Source: a bacterium (lineage in GTDB: Bacteria; Patescibacteriota; Patescibacteriia; 2-01-FULL-39-33). From it: DNA of 60,494 nt. Where the stretch lies: NCBI GenBank assembly GCA_029558735.1, contig JAKQDP010000038.1, positions 1 to 60,494 on the forward strand, read 5' to 3'. A model generated the notes under the pieces. That model searched no databases and was not told the origin of the DNA. It was given only the letters and a program-made list of their open reading frames with translations. Shown here in pieces: positions 1 to 9,243 of the stretch. The stretch's first letter is position 1. Every line of letters starts with the position of its first letter. A program made the translations under genes and the position numbers.

Positions 1-537
1 GGCGAAGCAGTCACCCTGACTGCCCAAGCCGACGAAGGCTGGGGCTTTGACCACTGGACTGGCGATTTGGCCGGAACCGACAACCCGAGTGTCATCACTA
101 TGGATGGCAACAAGGAGGTCGACGCCGCCTTCAGCCAAGAACCGCCGGAAGAGGAAGGTGAAATAATCGTTGACCTGACTTGGGCTAACGGAACCTTGGG
201 TTTCACGGCTCGGCTGGGCAACGGTTATCCGGCGAACGGCTTCAGCGGCGTTGCCACTGAAGCCCAAATCCAAACAGTCGGCTTGGAACTGTATCATTTG
301 GCTGGTGGCGCACCCTGGATAGAGCGCGACACCTTCACCTTTAATGGGTGGCCGGTAAACGGAACGATTACCAAATTCCGTTTTGCCGACTCGCCAGTAC
401 TACGCTTTGAGGTGGTCGCCAACGCCATTAACGGCTATGGCGACATCTCCAAATTGGTTGTGCGGCTCAATGGAGAGCTTGTCCCTCGGGTGACCAATCC
501 CGAAGGCCAGACAGCTTTCCAGATTGAGCTGGAATAG
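1..537 (+). CDS. C-terminal end of a surface protein with an InlB-like repeat (5' partial)
   Basis: The reading frame is open from base 1, so the gene starts outside the window. The first ~45 visible residues (GEAVTLTAQADEGWGFDHW, then a TGDLAGTDNP turn and a K-EVDAAF strand) fit the divergent InlB B-repeat / Flg_new_2 beta-grasp module found in secreted bacterial surface proteins. After an acidic EPPEEEGE linker comes a ~120-residue beta-rich domain that I do not recognise. No membrane anchor or sorting signal follows, so any attachment depends on the missing N-terminus. The gene ends in TAG and a strong terminator follows at once. The role is probably extracellular adhesion or matrix binding, but that is inference. 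Confidence 0.7.
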   Translation, partial: GEAVTLTAQADEGWGFDHWTGDLAGTDNPSVITMDGNKEVDAAFSQEPPEEEGEIIVDLTWANGTLGFTARLGNGYPANGFSGVATEAQIQTVGLELYHLAGGAPWIERDTFTFNGWPVNGTITKFRFADSPVLRFEVVANAINGYGDISKLVVRLNGELVPRVTNPEGQTAFQIELE

Positions 538-547
538 CACATTTACT

Positions 548-585
548 GGGCAGAGGAGCAAATGCTCCCCTGCCCTCTTTTTTTA
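548..585 (+). terminator. Rho-independent terminator
   Basis: GGGCAG-a-GGAGC pairs with GCTCC-c-CTGCCC around an AAAT loop and is followed by TCTTTTTTT. It sits 10 bases after the stop of the surface-protein gene. Confidence 0.9.
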
Positions 586-621
586 TCCAAAATTAAACAA
601 AAAAATATTAATATTTATCTA

Positions 622-650
622 TTGACAAAAAGCTTGAAATATGATAAAAT
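622..650 (+). promoter_or_regulatory. Sigma70 promoter of the GT4 gene
   Basis: TTGACA (622-627), a 17-base spacer, then TAAAAT (645-650) preceded by TG (extended -10). The expected start is about 25 bases before the ATG at 682. Confidence 0.85.
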
Positions 651-681
651 TTATAGTTAAATTAAAACACTTTAAGCTAAT

Positions 682-1827
682 ATGAAAGTTGCATTTATTG
701 GTCAAAAAGGTATTCCGGCCCAACAAGGCGGAATCGAAAAGCATGTGGAAGAGCTTAGCGCCAAATTGGCCCAGGCCGGTCTTAATGTAACTGTTTATTG
801 CCGGTCCCATTATACGGGCAATAACAACAAATCATTTGCGGGAATTAGAACAATCAATCTGCCTTCGCTAAAAACCAAAAACTTAGATGCTATTTCCCAT
901 ACTTTTTTGGCGACTCTTCATGCTTTATTTCAAAATTACGACATTATCCATTATCATGGCGTTGGACCGTCGCTATTGTCATGGCTACCGAGAATTTTCG
1001 CTCCCCAAACCAAAGTGATTGCCACTTTCCACTGCATAGACCGAAAGCACCAAAAATGGAGCCGTTTTGCCAAGCTGATGCTAAAAGCCGGCGAATGGGC
1101 GGCTTGCCGTTTTCCCCATCAAACCATCACTGTTTCCCAGGCATTAAAAAAATATTGCCAACAGAATTTTAATCGAGAAACGACCTACATTCCCAACGGC
1201 GTTAGTATTACTCACAACGAAAACGAGAAAATTTTAGCCAATTTTGATTTAAAACAAAATAACTACTTTTTGGCTGTCTCTCGTCTGGTTCGGCATAAAG
1301 GCCTGCACACCCTGATCAGAGCTTACCAACAAATCACTACCGATAAAAAATTGGTTATCGTCGGCGCCGGCACCAATACTGACAGTTATGTTGACTACCT
1401 GCGCCAATTAGCTAAGGACAACAACAAGATTATTTTTACCGGCCAACAATCCGGTGCGAATCTGGAAGCGCTATTTAGAAACGCCTATCTATTTGTTCAG
1501 CCGTCAGAAGCCGAGGGGCTATCTATCGCCCTTCTGGAAGCAATCGCCTATGGCACACCAACTCTAATCAGCGACATTGAAGAAAATCTAGAAATTGCTA
1601 AAGGCTTAGCCAAAGAATTCAAAAATAAAGATATTGCCGGTCTGGCCCAACAATTAAGCTGGTCAGAACAAAATCAAGAAGCCATCAAAACTCAAGCCGC
1701 TGAAGCGGAAAAAATCATTAATCAAAAATATAATTGGCAACAAATAACCAAGGCCACCATTGCTCTCTATCAGCAAGCACTAACCAGTAAAAATCCCCGC
1801 CGGCTCTTAACGGCCGCTTTCAAATAA
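682..1827 (+). CDS. GT4-family glycosyltransferase
   Basis: A 381-residue GT-B fold enzyme of family GT4 that moves a sugar from a nucleotide-sugar donor, probably onto a cell-surface glycan or lipid carrier. The N-terminal half opens with KVAFIGQKGIPAQQGGIEKH, the glycine-rich loop and acceptor-side helix typical of this family. The C-terminal half has a donor-binding E-x7-E motif (EAEGLSIALLEAI, about residues 276-288) and VGAGTNTD in the UDP-sugar-binding Rossmann domain. There is no signal peptide or membrane segment, so it should act at the inner face of the membrane. The gene is monocistronic, with its own promoter and terminator. Donor and acceptor cannot be told from the sequence. Confidence 0.9.
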   Translation: MKVAFIGQKGIPAQQGGIEKHVEELSAKLAQAGLNVTVYCRSHYTGNNNKSFAGIRTINLPSLKTKNLDAISHTFLATLHALFQNYDIIHYHGVGPSLLSWLPRIFAPQTKVIATFHCIDRKHQKWSRFAKLMLKAGEWAACRFPHQTITVSQALKKYCQQNFNRETTYIPNGVSITHNENEKILANFDLKQNNYFLAVSRLVRHKGLHTLIRAYQQITTDKKLVIVGAGTNTDSYVDYLRQLAKDNNKIIFTGQQSGANLEALFRNAYLFVQPSEAEGLSIALLEAIAYGTPTLISDIEENLEIAKGLAKEFKNKDIAGLAQQLSWSEQNQEAIKTQAAEAEKIINQKYNWQQITKATIALYQQALTSKNPRRLLTAAFK

Positions 1828-1857
1828 ATACCCTGGCCAATAAAACTTTTTATGGCT

Positions 1858-1895
1858 AAAAATCCCCGCCGCCCAAGGCTAGCTGGGGATTTTTT
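1858..1895 (+). terminator. Rho-independent terminator
   Basis: AAAAATCCCC pairs with GGGGATTTTT around a GC-rich loop and a T-run follows. It closes the glycosyltransferase unit. Confidence 0.85.
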
Positions 1896-1960
1896 AATTG
1901 CTAATAAGCGCCTAACCCTCAAAAAAAATTATGCCAACTACCGTTATTAGATATTTCTGT

Positions 1961-1991
1961 TTGGACTTTACAGATGATTTTGTGTTATAAT
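1961..1991 (+). promoter_or_regulatory. Promoter of the type IV pilus operon
   Basis: A perfect TATAAT at 1986-1991 has TG two bases upstream (extended -10). A TTGGAC element lies 19 bases upstream, which is long, so the extended -10 probably carries the promoter. An AAGGTG ribosome-binding site at 2012-2017 lies 8 bases before the ATG at 2026. Confidence 0.75.
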
Positions 1992-2025
1992 AAATAACAA
2001 TTAAACAACTTAAGGTGACAAACTA

Positions 2026-3753
2026 ATGATCAATCAAAAAGATTTGGAAGAAATCCTGCTCCAAAACAAAATCTTGACAGAAAAACAAATCAAAGAGACC
2101 AAAAACAAAGCCAAAAAACTTGGAAAAATTTTTGAGGAATATTTACTGGAGCAAAAAATCATTTCACCGGAACTGCTATATGAAACCGCGGCTAAATATT
2201 ATGACCTGCCTTTTATCGAATTAAAAAATAAAACCATCAGAAAAGACATCTTGGAAATTGTTCCGGAAATCACCGCCCAGGCCCACCAAACTGTGGCCTT
2301 TGATAAAAATAAAAAAGAATTACTGGTGGCGACCCTGGATATTTCCAATATTGAATTGTTTGACTTTCTCGGTAAAAAAACTCAGCTGGAAATTAAAATC
2401 CATATCACTTCCCCCAAGGATATCCAGGAAGTTTTAAAACAATATCATAAGGGTTTAAGCGCCGAATTTGAAGAAATGGAAAAAGATTCTCAAGCCGACG
2501 AAAATGAAAAACCGGAAAACCTAAAAACGCTAGCTCAAGACTTGCCGATTGTCCGGATTGTCGACACTTTGCTGGAATACGCGATTTTAGAAAAAGCTTC
2601 GGATATCCATATTGAACCATCAGAAAAAGAAGTTACGGTTCGTTACCGCATCGACGGCGTTTTAAGAAATGTAATGACCTTGCCCAAAAACACCCACGCC
2701 GGCGTGGTCGCCAGAATCAAAATTCTTTCCAGTCTCAAATTGGATGAACACCGCTTACCCCAAGACGGCCGATTTAAAATCAAAACCGACACTTACCAGG
2801 TATCGTTTCGTGTTTCTATTTTACCCACCTTTGACGGCGAAAAAGTGGTAATGCGGTTGTTGCCAGAACAAAATAACCAACTATCGCTGGAACAATTGGG
2901 ACTTCAAAAGCAATCACTGGAAATAGTCAGGCGAAACATTGAAAAGCCCCATGGCATGATTTTGGTCACCGGCCCGACCGGCTCCGGCAAAACCACTACC
3001 TTATACACTATTTTGGCGGCGCTCAACAAACCAGCGGTAAATATTTCCACCATTGAAGATCCGATTGAATACCGGATGAATGGCATCACCCAAAGTCAAA
3101 TCCAACCTAAAATCGGCTTTACTTTCGCCACCGGCCTAAGGGCGCTATTACGTCAAGACCCGGATATTATTATGGTCGGCGAAATTCGCGACACTGAAAC
3201 AGCCGAAATTGCCATTAATGCCGCCATGACCGGGCATTTAGTCTTGTCCACCCTGCACACCAATGATGCGGTGACCACCATCCCTCGGTTCATTGATATG
3301 AAAATCCCCACCTTCCTAATCGCCTCAACCGTTAATGTTATTGTGGCCCAACGACTGGTGAGAAAAATTTGTAAAAATTGCATTGAGAGTTTTAATCTGG
3401 ACAAAAAAACCATTGACGAATTAGAGCAACAATTCAACCTGAAAAAAATGGAAAAAAACCTGTCTGACCATGGCTACTTGGACAAGAAACAAACCATTGA
3501 GTCGATTTTATTTTATCGTGGCAAGGGCTGTCAGCAGTGCGACAATACCGGCTACAAAGGCCGGCTTGGTATTTATGAAACCTTGGAAGTAGACGAAGAA
3601 ATTTCCCAAATGATTGTCCAAAAAGCCTCCCGAGACGAATTGGCTCAAAAAGCCACTGACAAGGGTATGATGACTTTGCTCCAAGACGGCTTTATTAAAG
3701 CCAAAAATGGCATCACTACCATTGAAGAAGTATTAAGAGTCACTCAAGAATAA
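2026..3753 (+). CDS. pilB: Type IV pilus assembly ATPase PilB
   Basis: A cytoplasmic hexameric ATPase that powers pilus extension. It is 575 residues, the normal PilB/GspE length. The N-terminal ~150 residues form the T2SSE_N (MshEN-like) domain. The motor domain has Walker A GPTGSGKTTT (316-325), the Asp box, Walker B ending GEIRD (Glu386) and the HLVLSTLHTND His box. Four cysteines at 449/452 (CKNC) and 502/505 (CQQC) form the zinc site typical of extension ATPases, separating it from the retraction ATPase PilT. It is the first gene of a tightly packed pilus operon and has its own promoter and a clear ribosome-binding site. No PilT, PilQ, prepilin peptidase or major pilin is visible in this window. 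Confidence 0.97.
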   Translation: MINQKDLEEILLQNKILTEKQIKETKNKAKKLGKIFEEYLLEQKIISPELLYETAAKYYDLPFIELKNKTIRKDILEIVPEITAQAHQTVAFDKNKKELLVATLDISNIELFDFLGKKTQLEIKIHITSPKDIQEVLKQYHKGLSAEFEEMEKDSQADENEKPENLKTLAQDLPIVRIVDTLLEYAILEKASDIHIEPSEKEVTVRYRIDGVLRNVMTLPKNTHAGVVARIKILSSLKLDEHRLPQDGRFKIKTDTYQVSFRVSILPTFDGEKVVMRLLPEQNNQLSLEQLGLQKQSLEIVRRNIEKPHGMILVTGPTGSGKTTTLYTILAALNKPAVNISTIEDPIEYRMNGITQSQIQPKIGFTFATGLRALLRQDPDIIMVGEIRDTETAEIAINAAMTGHLVLSTLHTNDAVTTIPRFIDMKIPTFLIASTVNVIVAQRLVRKICKNCIESFNLDKKTIDELEQQFNLKKMEKNLSDHGYLDKKQTIESILFYRGKGCQQCDNTGYKGRLGIYETLEVDEEISQMIVQKASRDELAQKATDKGMMTLLQDGFIKAKNGITTIEEVLRVTQE

Positions 3754-3756
3754 TCT

Positions 3757-4854
3757 ATGAATAATAATAACGACAACCCCAAAACTCCTCTCAAATCAAA
3801 AGACCTGGCATTTTTTTTAAAAATTCCGGTTTCGGCCAAAATTTTCTTTCTGCAAAACTTATCCGTAATGATCAAAACCGGCATTCCCTTGGCCGATGCC
3901 TTAAGAACCCTGGGCGAACAAACCAAAAACAAAAAACTCCAGGCCATTTTGCTGGCAGTTTATGAAAAAATCAAAAATGGCTCAACTTTTGGCGAAAGTA
4001 TCGAACAATACAAAAAGGATTTTGGTGAATTATTTATTAATATGATCAAGGCGGGCGAGGCGTCCGGTCGGCTGGAAGAATCACTCAATGAATTGTATCT
4101 CCAAAGCAAAAAAGATCATGAGTTGAAGATGAAAGTCAGAAATGCCCTAACTTATCCGGTGGTGATTATTATTGCCATGATCGGCATTGTCATTTTTTTG
4201 GTAATTTTTGTCTTACCGAATATTACCGCCCTATTTAAAGATTTAGATGCCGAATTACCCATCGCCACCAGAATTGTCATTGCTGTCAGTGATTTTTTCC
4301 AAGCCCATTCCATTGTGGTCGGCTTAAGTTTAGTGGTCGGGCTGACTATTTTCATTAAATTTATTCACACCAAAACAGGCAAAAAAGTCTTCGACCGCTT
4401 GTTTTTAAAATTACCAATCATTTCTCCCATTATTCAAAAAATCAACTTGGCCAGAATGTCGCGCAGCTTAAGCTCTTTAATTAAAACCGACATCGCCATT
4501 GTGGAAACTTTCAATATTACTTCTCGAATAGTGGGCAATACTATTTATAAAGAAACTTTGCAAGAGGTGGCCGAACAGCTGAAAAAGGGCCAAAAAATCG
4601 CTGAAGTAGCTAAAAAATATCCTCATGTTTTTCCACCGGTCATCACGCAAATGATTAGCGTTGGCGAGGAAACCGGCGCCTTGGACGAGGTCCTAGAAAA
4701 CCTCGCTAATTTTTATGAAGACGAGGTGTTCCAAACAATGAATACTCTGCCAACTATTATCGAACCAATCTTAATGCTCTGCATTGGTTTTGGGGTGGCG
4801 ATTATCGCTTTAGCCATCTTAATGCCCATGTATTCCTTAACGGAAAGCCTGTAA
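3757..4854 (+). CDS. pilC: Type IV pilus inner-membrane platform protein PilC
   Basis: A polytopic platform protein that couples PilB to pilin insertion. It is 365 residues with two tandem T2SSF domains (about 30-150 and 235-355), each ending in hydrophobic membrane helices (VVIIIAMIGIVIFLVIFVL; the last helix IEPILMLCIGFGVAIIALAIL). The conserved GxxxGEASG/GEETGALDE motifs (KAGEASGRLEE, VGEETGALDEVLENLA) occur once in each half. It starts 3 bases after the pilB stop, so the two are translationally coupled. An 8-T run near the start is read through without a frameshift. That makes the local sequence look reliable. Confidence 0.96.
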   Translation: MNNNNDNPKTPLKSKDLAFFLKIPVSAKIFFLQNLSVMIKTGIPLADALRTLGEQTKNKKLQAILLAVYEKIKNGSTFGESIEQYKKDFGELFINMIKAGEASGRLEESLNELYLQSKKDHELKMKVRNALTYPVVIIIAMIGIVIFLVIFVLPNITALFKDLDAELPIATRIVIAVSDFFQAHSIVVGLSLVVGLTIFIKFIHTKTGKKVFDRLFLKLPIISPIIQKINLARMSRSLSSLIKTDIAIVETFNITSRIVGNTIYKETLQEVAEQLKKGQKIAEVAKKYPHVFPPVITQMISVGEETGALDEVLENLANFYEDEVFQTMNTLPTIIEPILMLCIGFGVAIIALAILMPMYSLTESL

Positions 4855-4858
4855 GACC

Positions 4859-5320
4859 ATGACTCACCTACTCCCACAATACCGCCGCCGTCAAACTGGC
4901 TTTACTTTAATTGAGGTGGCCATCATTTTGTCGGTAATCGGCATTATTGCCCTTGTTAGTCTGCCGGTTTATCAACAAATCCAGCCCAATATCAGCCTCA
5001 ATTCAGAAATAAGAGAAATTGTTTCTAATTTGCGTTACGCTCAACAATTGTCCGTCACCGAACAAAAAAAATATGGCATTGTCTTCAATCAGGGCTCCAA
5101 TAACTATGCCCTAAAAAATACCGACACCGGATCAATTATCAAAAATTTTGAAATCCGGTCACAAATCACCATTGCCGATATTTCCGGCTTTACTGATAAT
5201 ACGGTAATTTTTAATGTCGCCGGCGCTGTTTTAGAAAGTGGTACCATCACGATTACCAATTTACAAAATGAACAAAATATCATTGAAATTAAGCCGTCAG
5301 GTTATGTTAAAATCAAATAA
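4859..5320 (+). CDS. Prepilin-type protein (GspH/FimT-like minor pilin)
   Basis: A 153-residue pseudopilin. A short basic leader (MTHLLPQYRRRQTG) is cut before F in the class III signal G-FTLIEVA, with Glu+5 present. A ~20-residue hydrophobic helix and an extended alpha1 follow. SEIREIVSNLRYAQQLSVTEQKKYGIVF is the pattern of GspH/FimT minor pilins, followed by a beta domain. It lies 4 bases after pilC. It probably belongs to the minor-pilin priming complex at the pilus tip. A prepilin peptidase must be encoded elsewhere. Confidence 0.88.
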   Translation: MTHLLPQYRRRQTGFTLIEVAIILSVIGIIALVSLPVYQQIQPNISLNSEIREIVSNLRYAQQLSVTEQKKYGIVFNQGSNNYALKNTDTGSIIKNFEIRSQITIADISGFTDNTVIFNVAGAVLESGTITITNLQNEQNIIEIKPSGYVKIK

Positions 5321-5729
5321 TCAACGGGGGCTGACTTTATTGGAAGCGGCCATTGCTATTGCCGTCTTATTAATCGGCGTCTTAACTATTGTTCAAATTT
5401 TCCCTTTATCTTTCAAACTGGGCAAAACCGCCGAACAAACAACCATGGCGATTAACCTGGCTCAAGCAAAAATCGAGGAACTGTTTTATTTGGGTTATGA
5501 TAACCTTGTTGTCGGCACCGTTGAACCTAAGCACCGACTTGCTGCTGATTCAACTAATCCGTTTTATCACTATCAGCGACAAACGGACATTGAGTATGTT
5601 GACCAAAACCTTAATTACTCGGCCGGGGAAACTGGACTAAAAAAAATCACCGTAACAGTCTACTGGTATCACCCCCTCTTAAAGAATGAGAGCAGTCAAG
5701 AAACTATAATTCTAATCAGTAAAAAATGA
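5304..5729 (+). CDS. Prepilin-type protein (PilV-like minor pilin)
   Basis: I place the start at the ATG at 5304 (141 residues), which overlaps the previous gene by 17 bases. Longer readings lack a prepilin leader. MLKSNNQRG-LTLLEAAIAIAVLLIG is a class III signal with a six-residue-plus basic leader and Glu+5, then a hydrophobic helix ending IFPLSFK, the pattern of PilV/GspI proteins. The C-terminal half is a beta domain ending KKITVTVYWYHP..., as in PilV/GspI. Its stop overlaps the next start as ATGA. Confidence 0.85.
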   Translation: MLKSNNQRGLTLLEAAIAIAVLLIGVLTIVQIFPLSFKLGKTAEQTTMAINLAQAKIEELFYLGYDNLVVGTVEPKHRLAADSTNPFYHYQRQTDIEYVDQNLNYSAGETGLKKITVTVYWYHPLLKNESSQETIILISKK

Positions 5730-6289
5730 TTAACCATAAACAGGGCTTTACTTTAATCGAACTAACCATTGCTATCAGTGTTTCTGTTTTGTTGCTGCTA
5801 GTAGTCACGGCCACCTATTTAGTCGGCCAAAAAACCTACAACCAAACCGATTCCCGAGCGGAAATCATTCAAAACGGCCGGGTGATTATTGACCGGCTAT
5901 CCCGAGAAATAAGACAAACCAGCGATATTATCACAGAATTGCCGCCCAACAACAACGCTCCGGAAATTTTGCCCGACGGACTGACTTTTCAAGATGGACA
6001 CGAGACTAATCAAACCAAATACATCCGCTACTACTTGGAGGATCACGCCATCAAAAGACAGGAAATTATCTACTATTTTCCGGACGTGCCCGACACTTAT
6101 GTCTACTGGCACGAGACAAATCAGGAGGGCAACCCGCCAATAATGAAAATTACCGACGACCGAATTATTGGCGAATATATTGATGATATAGAATTTTGGG
6201 GGGATAAATTGATTAATATTAATCTGTATCTAAGCAAAAACGAAGAGACCCAAATAATTAATACCGCTATTTATGGCCGCAACCTCTAA
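5726..6289 (+). CDS. Prepilin-type protein (PilW/GspJ-like minor pilin)
   Basis: A 187-residue minor pilin with leader MINHKQG and mature start FTLIELTIAISVSVLLLLVV. The segment after the helix (VGQKTYNQTDSRAEIIQNGRVIIDRLSREIRQT) is typical of PilW/GspJ proteins. It overlaps the preceding gene by 4 bases (ATGA) and the next by 17. It is one of four consecutive prepilins, matching the usual H-I-J-K order of minor pilin clusters. Confidence 0.87.
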   Translation: MINHKQGFTLIELTIAISVSVLLLLVVTATYLVGQKTYNQTDSRAEIIQNGRVIIDRLSREIRQTSDIITELPPNNNAPEILPDGLTFQDGHETNQTKYIRYYLEDHAIKRQEIIYYFPDVPDTYVYWHETNQEGNPPIMKITDDRIIGEYIDDIEFWGDKLININLYLSKNEETQIINTAIYGRNL

Positions 6290-7502
6290 CAATCGAGGGT
6301 TTATTTTGGTTACTTCATTATTGGTAATGGGTCTATTACTATTACTGGCGACTTATGTGGTCAGTTTTATGATAACAGAATTTAAAATATCGTTAAGCCA
6401 AACCACCGCCACCAAAACTTATTACTTAGCCGAGAGCGGCATTGCTGAAGCGATTTGGCGAATAAAATACGACCCGATTTGGAAAGCTGGTTTTGAAACA
6501 AATCCCAATTGGACTATTACTTATACCCATGATCCGGCCCTCTACCCTAATGGCGCCTACCAGATTCAAATCACCAATTTCGGCCGGGCCCGAGGAGAAA
6601 TAATTGCCACTGGCTTTATTGAAAATAACGGCCAAATAGCTCAGCGGGTCGTTAAGACTTCTATTTATAAAGCTTTGGGCGAAAGCGTAGTCGGCAATAA
6701 CGGCGAATACGCTGACGGCAATATCGACGTTTCCGGCTCAGTGATAAATGTTCATAACGGCAGTCTATTTGCCAATAATAATCTTATCGTTAATTTTTAC
6801 AGCGTGATTAATACTGATGATACGGTGAGCGCGGTGACTAACATCAACCAGCATTGGACATCTGGTATTAACGCTCCCGGCGGCATTTTTTCTCCGGAAA
6901 ACCCACCTGCTCCCGAGCCAATTCCGATGCCGGCTATCTCCTTTGACGATATCAACGATCCCAATTCTTATATTAACCAAGCCGACCAAATTTATACCCA
7001 AAATCAATTTGCCGACCTGTTATGGAACAACCAAAATCTGACTTTAAATGGCATTACCTATGTAACCGGCGACATTGACATCAAGGGCGGCCAACAGCTA
7101 ACCATTAATGGCACCTTAGTGTCGGAAGGCGACGTTGAGGTGGGAAAAAACACTATTCTGTGCTGCTGGGGCGCTCGATGCGGCTTATCAAATATAACCA
7201 TTAACCGGCCGGCCGAACCAGAAATTCCCTCGGGGTTGTTGGCTCGGGGAAAAATCGATTTCGAGTTTTGTTTGGGAAATCTTAATGCCCACGGCTTGAT
7301 TTACGGCACCGACCAAATCAGTATCCTGAGTATTCCTCAACAATTTGAAGTGCTAGGAGGATTAATTTCCAGAAAAATGACCTTGACCAGTGTTTGGCAG
7401 GGCATTAATATCACTTTTGACAATGAAGTTATTAGCTATACCATTGGCAATCCTCAATACGCGCCAGTAGTGACCGTGGAACATTGGGAAGAAGAATATT
7501 AA
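6273..7502 (+). CDS. PilX/GspK-like pilin-complex protein with beta-rich C-terminus
   Basis: 409 residues. The N-terminus RGFILVTSLLVMGLLLLLATYVVSFM, then a segment ending YYLAESGIAEAI, matches PilX/GspK proteins, whose first residues lack the usual Glu+5. The C-terminal ~270 residues are unusual for the family: short repeats such as NGTLVSEGDVEVGKNT, NGITYVTGDIDIKGGQQL and NAHGLIYGTDQISI look like a beta-helical or polymer-forming fold, with two adjacent cysteines (CCWGARC). A Pro-rich linker (PENPPAPEPIPMP) joins the parts. It is probably the tip protein of the pilus, possibly with adhesive function (inference). Confidence 0.78.
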   Translation: MAATSNNRGFILVTSLLVMGLLLLLATYVVSFMITEFKISLSQTTATKTYYLAESGIAEAIWRIKYDPIWKAGFETNPNWTITYTHDPALYPNGAYQIQITNFGRARGEIIATGFIENNGQIAQRVVKTSIYKALGESVVGNNGEYADGNIDVSGSVINVHNGSLFANNNLIVNFYSVINTDDTVSAVTNINQHWTSGINAPGGIFSPENPPAPEPIPMPAISFDDINDPNSYINQADQIYTQNQFADLLWNNQNLTLNGITYVTGDIDIKGGQQLTINGTLVSEGDVEVGKNTILCCWGARCGLSNITINRPAEPEIPSGLLARGKIDFEFCLGNLNAHGLIYGTDQISILSIPQQFEVLGGLISRKMTLTSVWQGINITFDNEVISYTIGNPQYAPVVTVEHWEEEY

Positions 7503-7575
7503 TTACAAAAATTATAAATTCAAAATTTCAAATTTCAAAATTTTATTATTTATATTTATGATTTTATCCTTTTCC

Positions 7576-7584
7576 TGCTATAAT
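7576..7584 (+). promoter_or_regulatory. Extended -10 promoter of pilM
   Basis: TGC-TATAAT at 7576-7584, about 30 bases before the pilM ATG. No good -35 is seen. The preceding 110 bases are AT-rich low-complexity sequence. Confidence 0.6.
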
Positions 7585-7613
7585 GATAATGAACTAATTA
7601 TTTTTAATATTTA

Positions 7614-8705
7614 ATGTCATTTTTTGAAACCAAGGAAACCGCCTTTGGCTTGGATATTTCTGAACGCAATCTCCGCCTGATTCAACTTAAAAAAAGAGGG
7701 AAAAAAATTGTTGTCCAATCATACAACGAAATAAAGCTTCCCCCCCAGTGCCTTGAGGAAGGAGAAATTAAACAACCTCAAGCCTTTTTGAATTCGCTTC
7801 ATAGGCTGACCAAAACCAAACAAGGCCGGGGCCGGTTAAGCGCCGAACTGGTTGGCGTTTTACCGGAGCGAAAAACTTTTCTCAAACTTATTGAACTGAC
7901 GCCGGACAATGACACCAAACCAGAAAAACCGGCTGACCAGCCCGCCGACATTGAAAAAAAAATTAAAAAAATATTGCCCGAGCATATACCAATTGACATT
8001 GATAATGCTTATATTGATTGGCAACTCATCAAAGAATGTCCGACTGGTCAGACTGTTTTGGTCGGCGTTTGTCCCCAAAATATTATTGATTCCTACGTCG
8101 ATATTTTTGCTCAGGCCAATTTGATTCCAACCGTCCTGGAAATAGAGGCGGCGGCCATTGCCCGGGTGGCCATTACCGAAGACAAAGAAAATGACACCCA
8201 AATAATCATTGATATTGGCGCCAATCGAACCGGCCTATTTCTTTATGACCAAGGAGTGATTAAATTCACTATTACCCTGCCCATTTCCGGCAACCAAACC
8301 ACCCAAATGATTATGGAAACTCTGGATTTTGATTTTGACAAAGCAGAAAAAGCCAAGATTATTTGCGGTTTGGACCGCCATAAATGCCACGGGGCGCTGC
8401 TAGAACTTTTTGCCGAAACCATCGACCAGCTTCAAAGCCACATTCAAAGAGCGATTGACTACTATCAAAGTAATTTTTATGAAACCAGCCCGGTCAGCCA
8501 AATAATGCTTTGCGGCGGCGGCTCCAATTTCATCAATATTGCCGAAATTATCCAAGAAAAAACCCAAATCAAAACCGTCAATTGCGACCCCTGGCATAAA
8601 ATTAAAAATCCCAACCCCAGATATTTTACTCCCCAAAAATCTCAATCTTTCATTACTGCGCTTGGTTTAGCTTTGCGAGGCATTGATTCTAAAAATCTAT
8701 TATGA
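7614..8705 (+). CDS. pilM: Type IV pilus assembly protein PilM
   Basis: A cytoplasmic actin-like ATPase-fold protein (363 residues) that binds the PilN tail and links the motor to the PilNO frame. FGLDISERNLRLIQLKK is the phosphate-1 strand-loop. IIIDIGANRTGLFLYDQGVIKF is the phosphate-2 motif, and IMLCGGGSNFINIAEIIQ is the adenosine motif, so the nucleotide pocket appears intact. The first of four genes (pilM-N-O-P-like) arranged as in other type IV pilus loci; its stop overlaps the pilN start (ATGA). Confidence 0.95.
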   Translation: MSFFETKETAFGLDISERNLRLIQLKKRGKKIVVQSYNEIKLPPQCLEEGEIKQPQAFLNSLHRLTKTKQGRGRLSAELVGVLPERKTFLKLIELTPDNDTKPEKPADQPADIEKKIKKILPEHIPIDIDNAYIDWQLIKECPTGQTVLVGVCPQNIIDSYVDIFAQANLIPTVLEIEAAAIARVAITEDKENDTQIIIDIGANRTGLFLYDQGVIKFTITLPISGNQTTQMIMETLDFDFDKAEKAKIICGLDRHKCHGALLELFAETIDQLQSHIQRAIDYYQSNFYETSPVSQIMLCGGGSNFINIAEIIQEKTQIKTVNCDPWHKIKNPNPRYFTPQKSQSFITALGLALRGIDSKNLL

Positions 8706-9238
8706 TCCAAATCAATCTCAATCTGTTGTCGCCCGAACATAAGAAAGAACTGAAAGTTAAAAGAATTTATATCACCATCAAAGAAATGGTCATGTTAATT
8801 CTGCTCTTTACCTGCATCTCCGCCATTCTGCTGTTATTATCAAGATACTTTTTAGAAGAGCAGTTGGCGATGTTGATGGACAAAAACGCCACCGCCATCC
8901 GAGTCGGCGAAGAAATCAACAAAAAGGTGGTGACTTTTAATGAAAAAATAACCAATGCCTATAATATCCAGCAAAAATCCAAACACTGGTCACAGCTACT
9001 AGTTACAATCGCCACCATCACTCCGGCTGATATCGCCTATAATTCAATAAAAATCTATCCGGAAAAAACCCTGATTGAACTCCAAGGTACGGCCCAAACC
9101 AGACAAGCGCTGATTAATTTTAAAAACGAACTGGATGATAATGACTCCTTCTCGGAAATTGACTTGCCGCTGACTGATTTATTGGCCAAGGAAAATAATT
9201 CTTTTACTCTCAAAGCTAAAATTAAATTAGACCATTAA
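8702..9238 (+). CDS. pilN: Type IV pilus inner-membrane protein PilN
   Basis: 178 residues. The conserved cytoplasmic N-terminus INLNLLSPEHKKELKVKR (PilN INLLP-type motif that inserts into PilM) is followed by one membrane helix (about 28-50), a coiled coil and a C-terminal ferredoxin-like domain. It overlaps pilM by 4 bases. It should form the periplasm-side frame with PilO. Confidence 0.92.
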   Translation: MIQINLNLLSPEHKKELKVKRIYITIKEMVMLILLFTCISAILLLLSRYFLEEQLAMLMDKNATAIRVGEEINKKVVTFNEKITNAYNIQQKSKHWSQLLVTIATITPADIAYNSIKIYPEKTLIELQGTAQTRQALINFKNELDDNDSFSEIDLPLTDLLAKENNSFTLKAKIKLDH

Positions 9239-9243
9239 AAATA

